64,000 nucleotides of DNA, taken from positions 22,789-86,788 of the forward strand of contig NZ_JACEFB010000017.1 of assembly GCF_013694095.1 (NCBI RefSeq), written 5' to 3'. Position 1 is the first letter of the stretch. Each line of letters starts with the position of its first letter. A program made the position numbers and the translations under genes. The notes beneath the pieces were generated by a model. It worked only from the letters and a program-made list of their open reading frames with translations. It had not been told where the DNA came from and ran no database searches. The DNA comes from Thermogemmata fonticola (GTDB lineage Bacteria > Planctomycetota > Planctomycetia > Gemmatales > Gemmataceae). Shown piece by piece: positions 8,708 through 16,823 of the stretch.

Positions 8708-9113
8708 GGCATCGCTTCCCCTGGGTTCCAGTCGGGGGCGGGTCAAAGGCCGTGGCGGCGGTCGGCGTGCGGTGGTTAGGCTTCGAGCTTTTCTCGGCGA
8801 AAAAGCCCATCCGCTGGGAAGCGGTCGGCTGCTGCTGCGGTGGGTGGGAGGAAGGAGCGCCCCTGCCTTACGAGTCCCGGCGGTGGGACATCCCGTCGGC
8901 TGCCACGGTTGGAAAATCCGGTTTCTACGGGTGGAAAATCCAGTTCCCACAGTTGGAAAATCCGGTTGCCAGTGGGCGGAAAATCGGAACCTTCGGGAGG
9001 GAAAATCGTAACGCCGGGGCAAATTCCCTCATGGCAGGGGGGCGAGACTGAAGGTATGATGGAAGAAAGAAGGCCGAATCGGCTGTCCGTCGCAACCCCA
9101 GGTGGAGACAGGT
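8708..9113 (+). other. Intergenic region with a phased repeat array
   Basis: No gene seen. The right half contains five GGAAAATC motifs in helical register (listed separately). It ends in the ribosome binding site of the alpha/beta-hydrolase-like gene. Confidence 0.6.
8911..9007 (+). repeat. Five GGAAAATC motifs at 22-bp spacing
   Basis: GGAAAATC starts at 8911, 8933, 8955, 8978 and 9000, so the steps are 22, 22, 23 and 22 bp, about two helical turns. The first and third copies share a longer match (GTTGGAAAATCCGGTT). The intervening bases vary. The array lies 107 bp upstream of the ATG at 9114, where a regulatory protein could bind one face of the DNA. Confidence 0.85.
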
Positions 9114-10268
9114 ATGCGCTGCCGACACTACTGTGCTATCGCTCTGTTTGTGCTGGGCATGCTCGCCATCCTGCCCGTTCGTCCCTCGGCCCATCTCCTG
9201 GCCCAGAAAGGGGAGCCGCCGGTCGAGGAAACCTTCTCCACGGCGGATGGCGTCATTCTCCGTGGCCTGTTTTACAAGGCGGCGCAAAACTCCTCCTCGG
9301 CCCCTGTCGTCATCCTGCTCTATCCGCCGGGTCAACGCGGGGCGGAGACCGATATGACTAAGGGGGACTGGGAAGGATTAGCGCGGCGACTCACCCAGGA
9401 GGGGTACAACGTCTTCCGCTTCGACTGGCGCGGACACGGCAAGCGGGGGCATGAAATCAAGGATAAGGATGTGTTCTGGACCAATCCCTACACCGGGCCG
9501 TGGAATGTCAAGTACGTGACCGGCTTTGGGAAAAAGCCGCTCAAAAATGACATCTACTTCAAGGACATTCGCGATCCGCTACGCTACATGCCGGTCTATC
9601 TGCTGGACCTGGCGGCGGTGCGTGCCCATCTCGATGCGAAGAACGACCTGCGGGATTGCAACACCAGTTCCCTCTATCTCATCGGCGCGGGCACGGCGGC
9701 GACCCTGGGCATGGCCTGGATCGTGACGGAATGGTACCGCCCAGCGATTGCTCCGGGTGTGGCGGAGATTCTTCCCGCGGCACGCTATGAGTTTGTGCCC
9801 CAGCGGATTGCCGGGGGGGTCAAGGTGCCGGCGGGGGAGGACATTAGCGCGGCCGTCTGGCTCAGCCCGATTCGGCCCAGTGTGGTCAGCGAAACCTTGG
9901 CCAAAAGCTGGATTAGCGCTTATGCGCCCAAATTGCGCGACAACAATCCCATGCTCTTCCTCTATGGGGATGGCGATGCCATAGCCCAGCGGGATGCCCG
10001 CTTCTTCTTCCACGAAGTTCTCGTCGGTGCTGGCAACCGCCAACTCGGCCTCAACCCTCTCAATCCAAAATACCTCTTCTCCATCAAGGGGGCGAAGAGT
10101 CTCTCCGGCGTCGGCCTGTTGGGCAATAACGCCACGCTCAAAACCGAGGACACCATCTTGCAGTTCATGTCCGCTATTCAGAAGGAGCGGGCCAAGGTGG
10201 CGGCGCGCAATCGCGGCTACAGTGCCCCGCTCTTCATCGATCTGAGGTACTTTGGCTTCACGCCGTGA
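9114..10268 (+). CDS. Secreted alpha/beta-hydrolase-fold protein without the usual nucleophile
   Basis: 384 residues from ATG 9114 (GGTGGAG upstream); an in-frame GTG at 9102 is an alternative. A signal peptide is present (positively charged start, then FVLGMLAILPV). The hydrolase fold is suggested by GVILRGLFYKA, VVILLYPPGQRG (oxyanion region) and FRFDWRGHGKRG. Where the catalytic Ser elbow (GxSxG) is expected the sequence reads LYLIGAGTAATLG, so no nucleophilic Ser is apparent. A late DGDA (LFLYGDGDAIA) is in the place of the acid. It may be a non-catalytic member of a planctomycete family; no substrate can be proposed. Possible control by the phased repeats upstream. Confidence 0.75.
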   Translation: MRCRHYCAIALFVLGMLAILPVRPSAHLLAQKGEPPVEETFSTADGVILRGLFYKAAQNSSSAPVVILLYPPGQRGAETDMTKGDWEGLARRLTQEGYNVFRFDWRGHGKRGHEIKDKDVFWTNPYTGPWNVKYVTGFGKKPLKNDIYFKDIRDPLRYMPVYLLDLAAVRAHLDAKNDLRDCNTSSLYLIGAGTAATLGMAWIVTEWYRPAIAPGVAEILPAARYEFVPQRIAGGVKVPAGEDISAAVWLSPIRPSVVSETLAKSWISAYAPKLRDNNPMLFLYGDGDAIAQRDARFFFHEVLVGAGNRQLGLNPLNPKYLFSIKGAKSLSGVGLLGNNATLKTEDTILQFMSAIQKERAKVAARNRGYSAPLFIDLRYFGFTP

Positions 10269-10336
10269 TGGCGAATCCCCCGTCTTGGGACGTAAAAGCC
10301 TAAAGCGATGACGCTAGGCGAACGCGGAGCGCGCTT

Positions 10337-10375
10337 GGCGGCTTAGCTTTTGCGAGAGGCGGCTTAGCTTTTGCG
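10337..10375 (-). repeat. 18-bp direct repeat overlapping the hisI stop codon
   Basis: GGCGGCTTAGCTTTTGCG occurs at 10337-10354 and again at 10358-10375, offset 21 bp. The right copy contains the final hisI codons and its stop (TTA on the plus strand at 10364-10366); the left copy is the first thing downstream of the gene. Confidence 0.9.
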
Positions 10376-10738
10376 GTAGATGGTGGCAGGGTCCACGACG
10401 CGCTCAGCGGCGAGTTGGAGCTGGTCCCCTTCCACGCGGCGAAAGAAGCAGCTTTTGTACCCTTCGTGGCAAGCCGCCCCGCCCACTTGCCGCACTTTGA
10501 GCAGGACGGTGTCGGCGTCGCAATCCACGCGCACTTCCACCACGTGCTGCACGTGGCCGCTTTCCTCCCCTTTACGCCACAGGCGGCCCCGGCTACGGCT
10601 GTAATAGACCGCCCGGCCCGTCCGCAGCGTCTCCTCCCACGCCTCGCGATTCATCCACGCCAGCATCAGCACTTCGCCGGTCTCGGCATCCTGAGCGATC
10701 GCGGGGACGATCCCGCCGCTTTTGTCAAAGTTGATCAT
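10364..10738 (-). CDS. hisI: Phosphoribosyl-AMP cyclohydrolase
   Basis: Third step of histidine synthesis: opens the purine ring of phosphoribosyl-AMP to give ProFAR precursor, using zinc and magnesium in the cytoplasm. 124 residues, the normal size of a stand-alone HisI. The diagnostic blocks are present: [12 protein letters not shown] near residue 23, [18 protein letters not shown], the metal site DCDADT, and the zinc ligands in [16 protein letters not shown]. It is not fused to HisE. No other his gene is adjacent, consistent with the scattered his genes of planctomycetes. Confidence 0.96.
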   Translation of the reverse strand: MINFDKSGGIVPAIAQDAETGEVLMLAWMNREAWEETLRTGRAVYYSRSRGRLWRKGEESGHVQHVVEVRVDCDADTVLLKVRQVGGAACHEGYKSCFFRRVEGDQLQLAAERVVDPATIYRKS

Positions 10739-11100
10739 GCCGTGTCCCCAAATCGGCCGTGTCCCTCTCGTCTGGGGGGAATTTTACTCGCCCAGCCGCT
10801 TCCCAGCGTGGGCATACCCTCCGCTTCCTCCGCTCGGCTCCCCAGTCAGGCGATGGCGGCCTTCGCGATAACACCACCTAAAGCAGCTCCGCGGGGAGTT
10901 GTTGTTATAATACGGTATAACACCTCTGGCCGCATCGGGCTTCGGCAGCGTGAGAGCACCCCGCCCGCTCGGATCACCCGCATGTCGGAGTCATCCGCCC
11001 TTCGGATGGAACGGCGTGCCAAGAAATGAACCGCTCGCGGAAGCCGAGGATTGCCCCTAGAATCGTGGGGCGTTCACGTTTCGAGCGCCAGGGGGCGATC
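10739..11100. other. Intergenic region upstream of hisI
   Basis: No gene supported. A short AT-rich element at about 10900-10922 contains TGTTATAAT (an extended -10 shape on the plus strand) and, on the minus strand, similar TATTATAAC sequence about 170 bp upstream of hisI. Neither has a good -35 partner, so I only note it. A 15-codon ORF at 10982-11029 has no supporting evidence. Confidence 0.4.
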
Positions 11101-11634
11101 TCACCGTGACCCCGCGATCGCAGCTTTCACCTCCGGGCGGGACAGGACCACAAGGCCCCAAATCCCCGCGGGCATCCCGATCCAGCAACAACACCCGCTG
11201 ATGCACGGAATGATCGCCAGGATCGAAGCCGTCACGGGTAGCGCCAGGCCGGAGAGGTTCCACATCTGAATCCCGCCGATGAGGATTAACAGGCATAAAA
11301 GGATGCTGACAATGGTGAAGGGAAAGGTCAGGGGGTGTTCGACGGAGTTTTTGAGTTCGGTCCAGAGTTCGATCAACTCCTCTTTCTCGTCCTGGGTCAG
11401 GTTGGGGTCTTGCTGGACGTTAGCGATGGCGTCATTGAAGGCTTTGGGCAGCAATGGCAGGGCGATGAGGAACAGGATCTCCGTCAGCAGGGTCAGGATG
11501 CCGGTGAGGATGAGCAGGAAAGCGGGGACACGCACCGCGGCTTTCGCGGCCAGATAACTCTGGTGGTAGTTATTGGGAAGGGGAGGCGGACCGTAGGGAT
11601 ACGAGCGGTAATCATCGGGGGGGTAGCTGCTCAT
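11101..11634 (-). CDS. Small multi-pass membrane protein, Tyr/Pro-rich N-terminus
   Basis: 177 residues, family not recognised. The first ~28 residues are soluble and rich in Tyr, Pro and Ser (YPPDDYRSYPYGPPP), an N-terminal tail common on planctomycete membrane proteins. Four hydrophobic segments follow: about 38-62, 101-118 (LLCLLILIGGIQM), 120-140 and 141-162. An acidic helix (DPNLTQDEKEELIELW) lies in a loop after the first segment. A Cys-rich patch (SGCCCWIG) sits in the last segment. The ATG is preceded by a purine-rich AGGAGGAGACGAGAC, a good ribosome binding site. It is 145 bp downstream of apt on the same strand. Confidence 0.75.
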   Translation of the reverse strand: MSSYPPDDYRSYPYGPPPLPNNYHQSYLAAKAAVRVPAFLLILTGILTLLTEILFLIALPLLPKAFNDAIANVQQDPNLTQDEKEELIELWTELKNSVEHPLTFPFTIVSILLCLLILIGGIQMWNLSGLALPVTASILAIIPCISGCCCWIGMPAGIWGLVVLSRPEVKAAIAGSR

Positions 11635-11779
11635 GTCTCGTCTCCTCCTGATTCCGGCTGGGGTGTCTTCGTCTCCTTGGTTCTGTCTGGGGTGTCTTGT
11701 TTCCTGATCTCGTAGGGCAACTTCGCTCTGGCAACCTCGACGGGGAGGAACCGTACCTTTCCGGCAGTGCGTGCGGCTT

Positions 11780-12292
11780 TTAGCATTGGATGAGGCTGAA
11801 GCAGTCGTAGCCGGCGAGACGTTCGCGTCCCTGGAGATGGGTCAATTCAAGCAGGAAGGCACAGCCGGCGACCTTTCCACCCGCCTGTTCGACGAGTTTG
11901 CAGGCTGCGGCCATAGTCCCACCGGTAGCTAGGACATCATCGACGAGCAGCACCTGGGCGTGCGGGGCGATGGCATCGATGTGGACTTGCAGCTCGGCTG
12001 AGCCGTACTCCAGGTCGTACTTGTAGCTGTGGGTTTGGAAGGGGAGCTTGCCCGGTTTGCGCAAGGGGATGAGGGGCTTGCGCAGCTCCAGGGCCATCGG
12101 GGCCGCGAAGAGGAAGCCGCGGGCTTCCGCCGCCGCAATGGCATCGACAGGCCGGGTCGCGTAATGGGCGGCCAACTTGGCCACGGCGTAGGCATACGCC
12201 GACGGGTCGGCCAACAGCGGCGTGATGTCCTTGAACAAAATCCCCGGTTTGGGAAAATCCGGTACGTCGCGGATGTAGCTGCGCAAATCCAT
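11780..12292 (-). CDS. apt: Adenine phosphoribosyltransferase
   Basis: Salvages adenine to AMP with PRPP in the cytoplasm. 170 residues, the normal length. The N-terminus IRDVPDFPKPGILFKDITPLL is diagnostic for Apt. AAEARGFLFAAPMALEL is the adenine pocket region, and VLLVDDVLATGGTMAAA is the PRPP-binding loop. It shares strand with the downstream small membrane protein. Confidence 0.96.
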   Translation of the reverse strand: MDLRSYIRDVPDFPKPGILFKDITPLLADPSAYAYAVAKLAAHYATRPVDAIAAAEARGFLFAAPMALELRKPLIPLRKPGKLPFQTHSYKYDLEYGSAELQVHIDAIAPHAQVLLVDDVLATGGTMAAACKLVEQAGGKVAGCAFLLELTHLQGRERLAGYDCFSLIQC

Positions 12293-12486
12293 CGGACGGC
12301 CCTCCCCACAGATGGAATTTCCCTTAGCCTAGCAAAAAGCCGACAGCCTGGGATGTTGTTTTTTCCCAGATAATCTATCGGGTGGGGCACTGCTCTGCCG
12401 TGATTCGGAATGCCTGGCTGTGATTAGGAATCCGTGATGCGAACGGCCGGGATCAGAGTATCTTCCTGGAGGACCGTGGCAAGACG

Positions 12487-12957
12487 ATGAACCCGGAGCG
12501 TATGGTCATCCGTGCGGCGGAGCGGCGGGATTTGGCGGCGCTGGTGGCCTACAACCTGGCTTTGGCCTGGGAAACCGAACAGAAGCGGCTGGACCCGGTC
12601 ACGGTCGAGGCGGGTGTGGCGGCGCTCTTGGGCGATCCGCAGCGGGGCTTTTACACCGTCGCCGAAGTCGAGGGGCAGGTGGTCGGCCAGGTGCTCATCA
12701 CCTTCGAGTGGAGCGATTGGCGCAACGGTTGGTTCTGGTGGTTGCAGAGCGTCTATGTCCAGCCGGCGTTCCGCCGTCGGGGGGTGTTCCGCGCTCTGGT
12801 GGAACATCTGGAGGAGCGCGCTCGCCGGGAGGGCCAAGTCGTGGGCTTGCGCCTCTACGTCGAACGAGACAATCGGGCAGCCCAGGCAGTGTATGCCGCT
12901 TTGGGCTTGCAGCCGACCACCTACGGCGTGTTGGAGAAGTGCTGGAAGCCGGTCTGA
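12487..12957 (+). CDS. GNAT-family N-acetyltransferase
   Basis: 156 residues with the complete GNAT core. It starts with the usual beta strand (MVIRAAERRDLAALVAY). Motif A is LQSVYVQPAFRRRGVFRALVEHLEERA near residues 85-110, with the Q/RxxGxx-type acetyl-CoA loop (RRRGVF). The C-terminal motif B is LYVERDNRAAQAVYAALGL. The acceptor cannot be told from sequence. Its 3' end shows a tiny duplication (GAAGCCGG on both sides of the stop codon). Confidence 0.88.
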   Translation: MNPERMVIRAAERRDLAALVAYNLALAWETEQKRLDPVTVEAGVAALLGDPQRGFYTVAEVEGQVVGQVLITFEWSDWRNGWFWWLQSVYVQPAFRRRGVFRALVEHLEERARREGQVVGLRLYVERDNRAAQAVYAALGLQPTTYGVLEKCWKPV

Positions 12958-13217
12958 AGCCGGCGGTGGCCGCTGCGTTCCCGGACGATGCCGGTGTGTT
13001 GGTTTCCCCCCTGTCACGGTGCCGCTCTCCATTTTTCCCCGGTGGAATCGGCCTCGTGTCCCCATCGGCTCGGATTCGCCGCGTGAACCTAGCGCAAACC
13101 CAACCTCCAAACCAAATCTGCGGTGCCTCCTTCTGCGGCTTCGGGTCCCCGGCTGAGGCTCGTGACTTTCCCCAACGTCGATTGCAAAGGCTTTCCCTCC
13201 TGCGGTAAACTCGCAGT

Positions 13218-13946
13218 ATGGACTTTACTGCGGAGGAATTGTTTGAGGCGATCGACCGGCTCATCGCCGGGCTGCTGGAGCGGGCGGGGATCGAGACGCC
13301 GCCGGTGGATGCTTTGTATCTGGCGAAGGAGCATTTAGGGATACCGATCACGATCCAGTCTCCTCCTCCGCCGGAAGCGGGGGAGCGTCCCCGTGCACGG
13401 CGGCGGCGGCCGAGTGCGGAAGACGGCATCGTGCTCACCGCCGGCATGACACGGGAACAGCGGCACAAGGCGGCGGCGGAGGGGATCGCCCTGGCCCTGG
13501 CTCCGCAGCTCTGCCGCAAATTGGGCCTTCCCTTCGATCCGCACGAGCGTGTCTTTCTGGGGCAGTTGCGCACGCTCTTTCCCCCCCGCCTGTTGTTACC
13601 GACGCGGATGTTCCGGGCGGCGCAGCGGGAATGCCAACGGGACTTGCTCGCCTTGCAGGAGCGCTTTGCCACCGCCTCGGCGGAAATGATTGCCCTGCGC
13701 TGGCTGGACCTGGACGAACCGGCGGTGATCAGCTTCGTCGATGACGGCGTGGTGTCCTTGCGCCGCAGCAATTGTGGGGTGAGCGGCAAGAACCTGCTCC
13801 CCGTAGAGCAGCAGTGCTACGAGCGGGTCGCCCTCCTGGAGCGGCCCCACCGTTTGCGGCAGCAAGGCTGGACGGTCCGCGGCTGGCCTCTCTCGGAACG
13901 CCTCGTGCTGCGGATAGTCCTTCACAGCACGCCGGATGATGTATAA
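13218..13946 (+). CDS. ImmA/IrrE-like protein lacking the HExxH motif
   Basis: 242 residues. The order of elements resembles ImmA/IrrE (DUF955) proteins: an N-terminal helix pair ending in VDALYLAKEHLGIPI, a helix where the metallopeptidase HExxH helix would sit (AAEGIALALAPQLCRKLG), then a segment like the family's 'ANxFAAxLLMP' (LLLPTRMFRAAQ) and ASAEMIALRWLDLDEPAVISFVDDG. The HExxH zinc motif itself is missing, so peptidase activity is not expected. Assignment to the fold is an inference from pattern order. Upstream of greA, but separated from it by an intrinsic terminator. Confidence 0.65.
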   Translation: MDFTAEELFEAIDRLIAGLLERAGIETPPVDALYLAKEHLGIPITIQSPPPPEAGERPRARRRRPSAEDGIVLTAGMTREQRHKAAAEGIALALAPQLCRKLGLPFDPHERVFLGQLRTLFPPRLLLPTRMFRAAQRECQRDLLALQERFATASAEMIALRWLDLDEPAVISFVDDGVVSLRRSNCGVSGKNLLPVEQQCYERVALLERPHRLRQQGWTVRGWPLSERLVLRIVLHSTPDDV

Positions 13947-14062
13947 TATGACGGTGATGACCACGGCGGTGGACCCACAGACTCCGGGCTTCTGACCGCC
14001 GTCGTTATTTTGTCGGACGGCCTGCCTCCTCCTCGCAGTTTGGCCCTAGCGCCGGGCACCCT

Positions 14063-14093
14063 ATCCCGACCCCTCCGTCGGGATCGGTTTTTT
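14063..14093 (+). terminator. Intrinsic terminator between the ImmA/IrrE-like gene and greA
   Basis: Perfect 8-bp stem ATCCCGAC / GTCGGGAT (14063-14070 and 14077-14084) with a 6-base loop, followed by CGG and six T residues (14088-14093). It lies 116 bp past the stop of the upstream gene and 138 bp before greA, so it either ends that transcript or acts as an attenuator for greA. Confidence 0.8.
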
Positions 14094-14230
14094 GTCGGCT
14101 GGGCCGGATCACTACCGCGGCAGCACAAGGGGAGGGGTGCGTGTCCTCCCGTCCGGCGTTGGAATGGATACGGGAACGGGTTGAGACGGCAGGGCCGAGG
14201 TTCCCCCTCGCCCTCAGGAGAGTTCCGACG

Positions 14231-14716
14231 ATGAGCCAAGACGCTATCCCGATGACCCGCGAAGGCTACGAGAAACTCAAGGCGGAGCTGGATCGCCTGC
14301 GGAATGTCGAAATGGTCGAAGTGACCAAGCGGGTGGCCAAAGCCCGCGAACTGGGCGATCTGAGCGAAAACGCCGAGTATCACGCCGCACGCGAAGACCA
14401 GGGTCTGCTCCAGGCTCGCATCAACGAGCTGTCCGATCGGCTGGCGCGCGCCGTGATCATCGATCCGAGCCATCTCCCGCGGGACACCGTGGTCTTCGGC
14501 AGCCGGGTCAAAGTGCTCGACCTGGACATCGAGGAAGAGGAAGTTTTCGAGCTGGTCGGACCCGGACAGGAAGACCCCGACAATGGCCGCATCTTGAGCA
14601 CCAGCCCCATCGCCCAGGGATTGATGGGCCACAAGGTCGGGGATGTGGTCGAAATCCCCGTGCCCCGCGGCGTCATCCGCTACAAAATCCTCGACATTTC
14701 CCTGGCCCAGCTCTAA
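14231..14716 (+). CDS. greA: Transcription elongation factor GreA
   Basis: Rescues backtracked RNA polymerase by stimulating transcript cleavage. 161 residues from ATG 14231, which has AGGAGAG upstream and gives the canonical GreA length; in-frame codons further upstream are not needed. The N-terminal coiled coil starts PMTREGYEKLKAELDRL. The tip signature ARELGDLSENAEYHAAREDQ carries the acidic residues that act in the polymerase secondary channel (Asp and Glu of GDLSENAEY). The C-terminal FKBP-like domain includes SPIAQGLMGHKVGDVVEIPVP. Confidence 0.97.
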   Translation: MSQDAIPMTREGYEKLKAELDRLRNVEMVEVTKRVAKARELGDLSENAEYHAAREDQGLLQARINELSDRLARAVIIDPSHLPRDTVVFGSRVKVLDLDIEEEEVFELVGPGQEDPDNGRILSTSPIAQGLMGHKVGDVVEIPVPRGVIRYKILDISLAQL

Positions 14717-15139
14717 CTCTTGCCCCTGGAACGTCGGCCGAGCGGCGAACCGACGCTTCGAGAAGGAAGGGCGTTCCCGCAGCGGCGCCGGGGGGAGGGC
14801 AGGGTTCCTTCCGGGGGAGCTGGGTCGGCCGCGCCGGGGTGAGGAATGGGCAGGGTCCGCCGTGAAGTGAAAGTCGGTTCCGCCGCGGAAGCGGCACACC
14901 TGACAGGCCTTTTCAGGAAATTGTGAAAATTTTGGCCTTGCCCTCTTGACGGTCCTAAAACCTAACCGAGATGATATAGAAAGATTCGCCTGCGCTGTGC
15001 CTTCAGGCTAATCTTGGGCTGGCTGCTACGATTGGCGGCGCGGAGGCGTGAGACGGAGGTCCGGGGCGCGCGCGATTCTCGACGTACAATTCGGCGACGT
15101 TCAGGTGGCATTGGTACACGACGGGGAGAGTTCCCGAAC
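14717..15139. other. Intergenic region between greA and the FHA gene
   Basis: No gene supported. A low-GC stretch (about 14915-14985) holds a candidate promoter, listed separately. The rest is GC-rich with no recognisable element. Confidence 0.45.
14946..14975 (+). promoter_or_regulatory. Candidate sigma70-type promoter for the FHA gene
   Basis: TTGACG (14946-14951), an 18-bp spacer and GATGAT (14970-14975) in an AT-rich patch. The same unusual -10 (GATGAT) appears in the better candidate at 25777-25805. It would give a leader of about 160 bases before ATG 15140. Confidence 0.3.
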
Positions 15140-15670
15140 ATGTCCGACCCGCTCTTTTCCAGTGTCGTTCTGTCGGACGGGGAACGGCGTGAGCTGTTCC
15201 GGCGGGCGCGGGAGGCCTTGCAGCGAGCCTGTGGGGATCAGACCATTGCCGGCGATAGCCGTGTTTTGTCGCCGCAAGCCGGTCCCCGCAGCGACGCCAC
15301 CGTCGCAGTACCTGTCGACCAATTGCCCCGCCAATGCCCCTGCTTTTTGCAAGACGAAGCCCAGCACATTTACCCCCTTCACGTCGGAGTCAACACCATC
15401 GGCCGGATGGCGGATAACGACATCGTCATCCGCGAGGAGTGCATTTCCCGGCGGCATTGTGCCATCGTCGTCCATCATAATTGGCAATGCGAGTTGTACG
15501 ACGTGGCCTCGAAGAACGGCACCTATCTGAACAATCAGCGGATCAGCCGCCCCACGCCGCTGTGTCATGGTGACCGCATCACTTTGTGCAACCGGGTGTT
15601 GACGTTCTATCTTGCGGAGGCGCCGCCCTCTTCGCCGTCCCCTTCCATCCCGACAGCCCAGCCGCTGTGA
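15140..15670 (+). CDS. FHA-domain protein
   Basis: 176 residues from ATG 15140; the frame is open upstream but without protein-like content. The N-terminal ~65 residues form a soluble helical region (SDGERRELFRRAREALQRA). The FHA domain follows with all hallmark blocks: IGRMADNDIVI, the phosphothreonine-binding Arg/Ser/His cluster in EECISRRHCAIV, and the late YDVASKNGTYLNNQRI. It should bind phosphothreonine peptides made by Hanks-type kinases, of which one is encoded at 3477-5507. The C-terminus is Pro/Ser-rich. No membrane segment. Confidence 0.9.
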   Translation: MSDPLFSSVVLSDGERRELFRRAREALQRACGDQTIAGDSRVLSPQAGPRSDATVAVPVDQLPRQCPCFLQDEAQHIYPLHVGVNTIGRMADNDIVIREECISRRHCAIVVHHNWQCELYDVASKNGTYLNNQRISRPTPLCHGDRITLCNRVLTFYLAEAPPSSPSPSIPTAQPL

Positions 15671-15883
15671 GTCGGCGCCAGTTTTTCCCCCAAGCGGTCT
15701 GCGCCGAGAGTTCGGAAGAGACCAAGCCCCCAAGCTGGCGGCAGGCACTGTCTCAGTCCGCAAGCGTTGGTGCAGCCGGTGGGTACAGCGGTCCCGCGCC
15801 GGGTGTTTGGGGGCAGGTGGATTTGTAGCCGGTGGAATGGCTCCTCGCCAGACGACTGGGGCAGGTGCAGGAGCGATCCCGGC

Positions 15884-16708
15884 TCACGGCTTGTGATTGC
15901 CGTAGGGCGTCGGAATGTATTGCACGGCGGGCTGGCGTTGCACCGGCTGGGGGAAGAGATTCATCAACTGGTAGAACTCCTGGGGCAGATCGCTGCGCAC
16001 GGGCAGGCCCAGCCGCTTGGCCTCCTCGAAACTGATGGGATGGTCGTGCGTCCACGTCCCCTGAGTGAGCAGGTCGGCGAGGCGTTCCGCCTGCTCTTGA
16101 GGCATCTTGCCTTCTAGCAACTCCAGGACTTCCGAGCGGATTTGTTTGAGGGCCTTGGCGGCGATGTCGGCCAGGATCAGGGTGCGGTCCTCGATTTCGT
16201 CGATCTTTTTCTCTTGTACGACTTTGACCAGAGACGCGGCGGGGTATTCGCCGAGTTGGGGATCAACCGGTCCGAGGACGGCGTGGCTGTCCATGATGAT
16301 TTCATCCGCGGCCAGGGCGATGAGGGTGCCGCCCGACATGGCGTAGTGCGGCACAATCACGGTGACTTTCGCTTTATGGGCCTTGATGGCGCGGGCGATT
16401 TGGAGGCTCGCCAGAACTAGCCCGCCGGGGGTGTGCAGCACCAGGTCGATCGGAACATCGTCATCGGTTAGGTGGATGGCGCGGATCACTTCCTCGGCAT
16501 CATTCACATCGATGTAGCGCATCAAGGGGAAGCCGAGCAGGCTCATGGTTTCCTGCCGGTGGACCAGGAGAATGACCCGGCTTTTGCGTTGCTCTTCGAT
16601 GCGGTGCATGAGGCGCAGGCGGGCCGATTCCAGCATTTTCTGGCGCAACACCGGTTGCAGCATGACGATCATCAGGAAGATCCAAAACCACTCGCCCAGT
16701 CCGCCCAT
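15884..16708 (-). CDS. SDH-type (PF01972) ClpP-fold serine protease, membrane-anchored
   Basis: 274 residues. An N-terminal membrane segment (about 6-20, EWFWIFLMIVML) is followed by the crotonase/ClpP-like fold of the 'serine dehydrogenase proteinase' family related to SppA. The oxyanion region is LVLHTPGGLVLAS near residue 89, and the nucleophile is Ser125 in HYAMSGGTLIAL, followed by ADEIIMDSHAVLGPVDPQLG. It probably degrades membrane or signal peptides. A rhomboid intramembrane protease lies just upstream on the same strand (116 bp), so the pair may act in membrane protein turnover. Confidence 0.87.
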   Translation of the reverse strand: MGGLGEWFWIFLMIVMLQPVLRQKMLESARLRLMHRIEEQRKSRVILLVHRQETMSLLGFPLMRYIDVNDAEEVIRAIHLTDDDVPIDLVLHTPGGLVLASLQIARAIKAHKAKVTVIVPHYAMSGGTLIALAADEIIMDSHAVLGPVDPQLGEYPAASLVKVVQEKKIDEIEDRTLILADIAAKALKQIRSEVLELLEGKMPQEQAERLADLLTQGTWTHDHPISFEEAKRLGLPVRSDLPQEFYQLMNLFPQPVQRQPAVQYIPTPYGNHKP

Positions 16709-16823
16709 GATCGTTTCTCCCTTGGCTTAGGTGCTTTGCGTTGATTCCTGTGCTGGTGGCAGGTCCAATAGTGCGGGTCGCAGCTCAGAGGGCGTTTCCG
16801 CCCGGCGTTGTGCCGCCTCTCTG

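Noticed and set aside
8911..9007. Possible CRISPR array
   Set aside because: The repeated unit is only 8 bp (up to about 16 in two copies) with ~14-bp gaps, no cas gene is nearby, and the spacing fits DNA-binding sites better.
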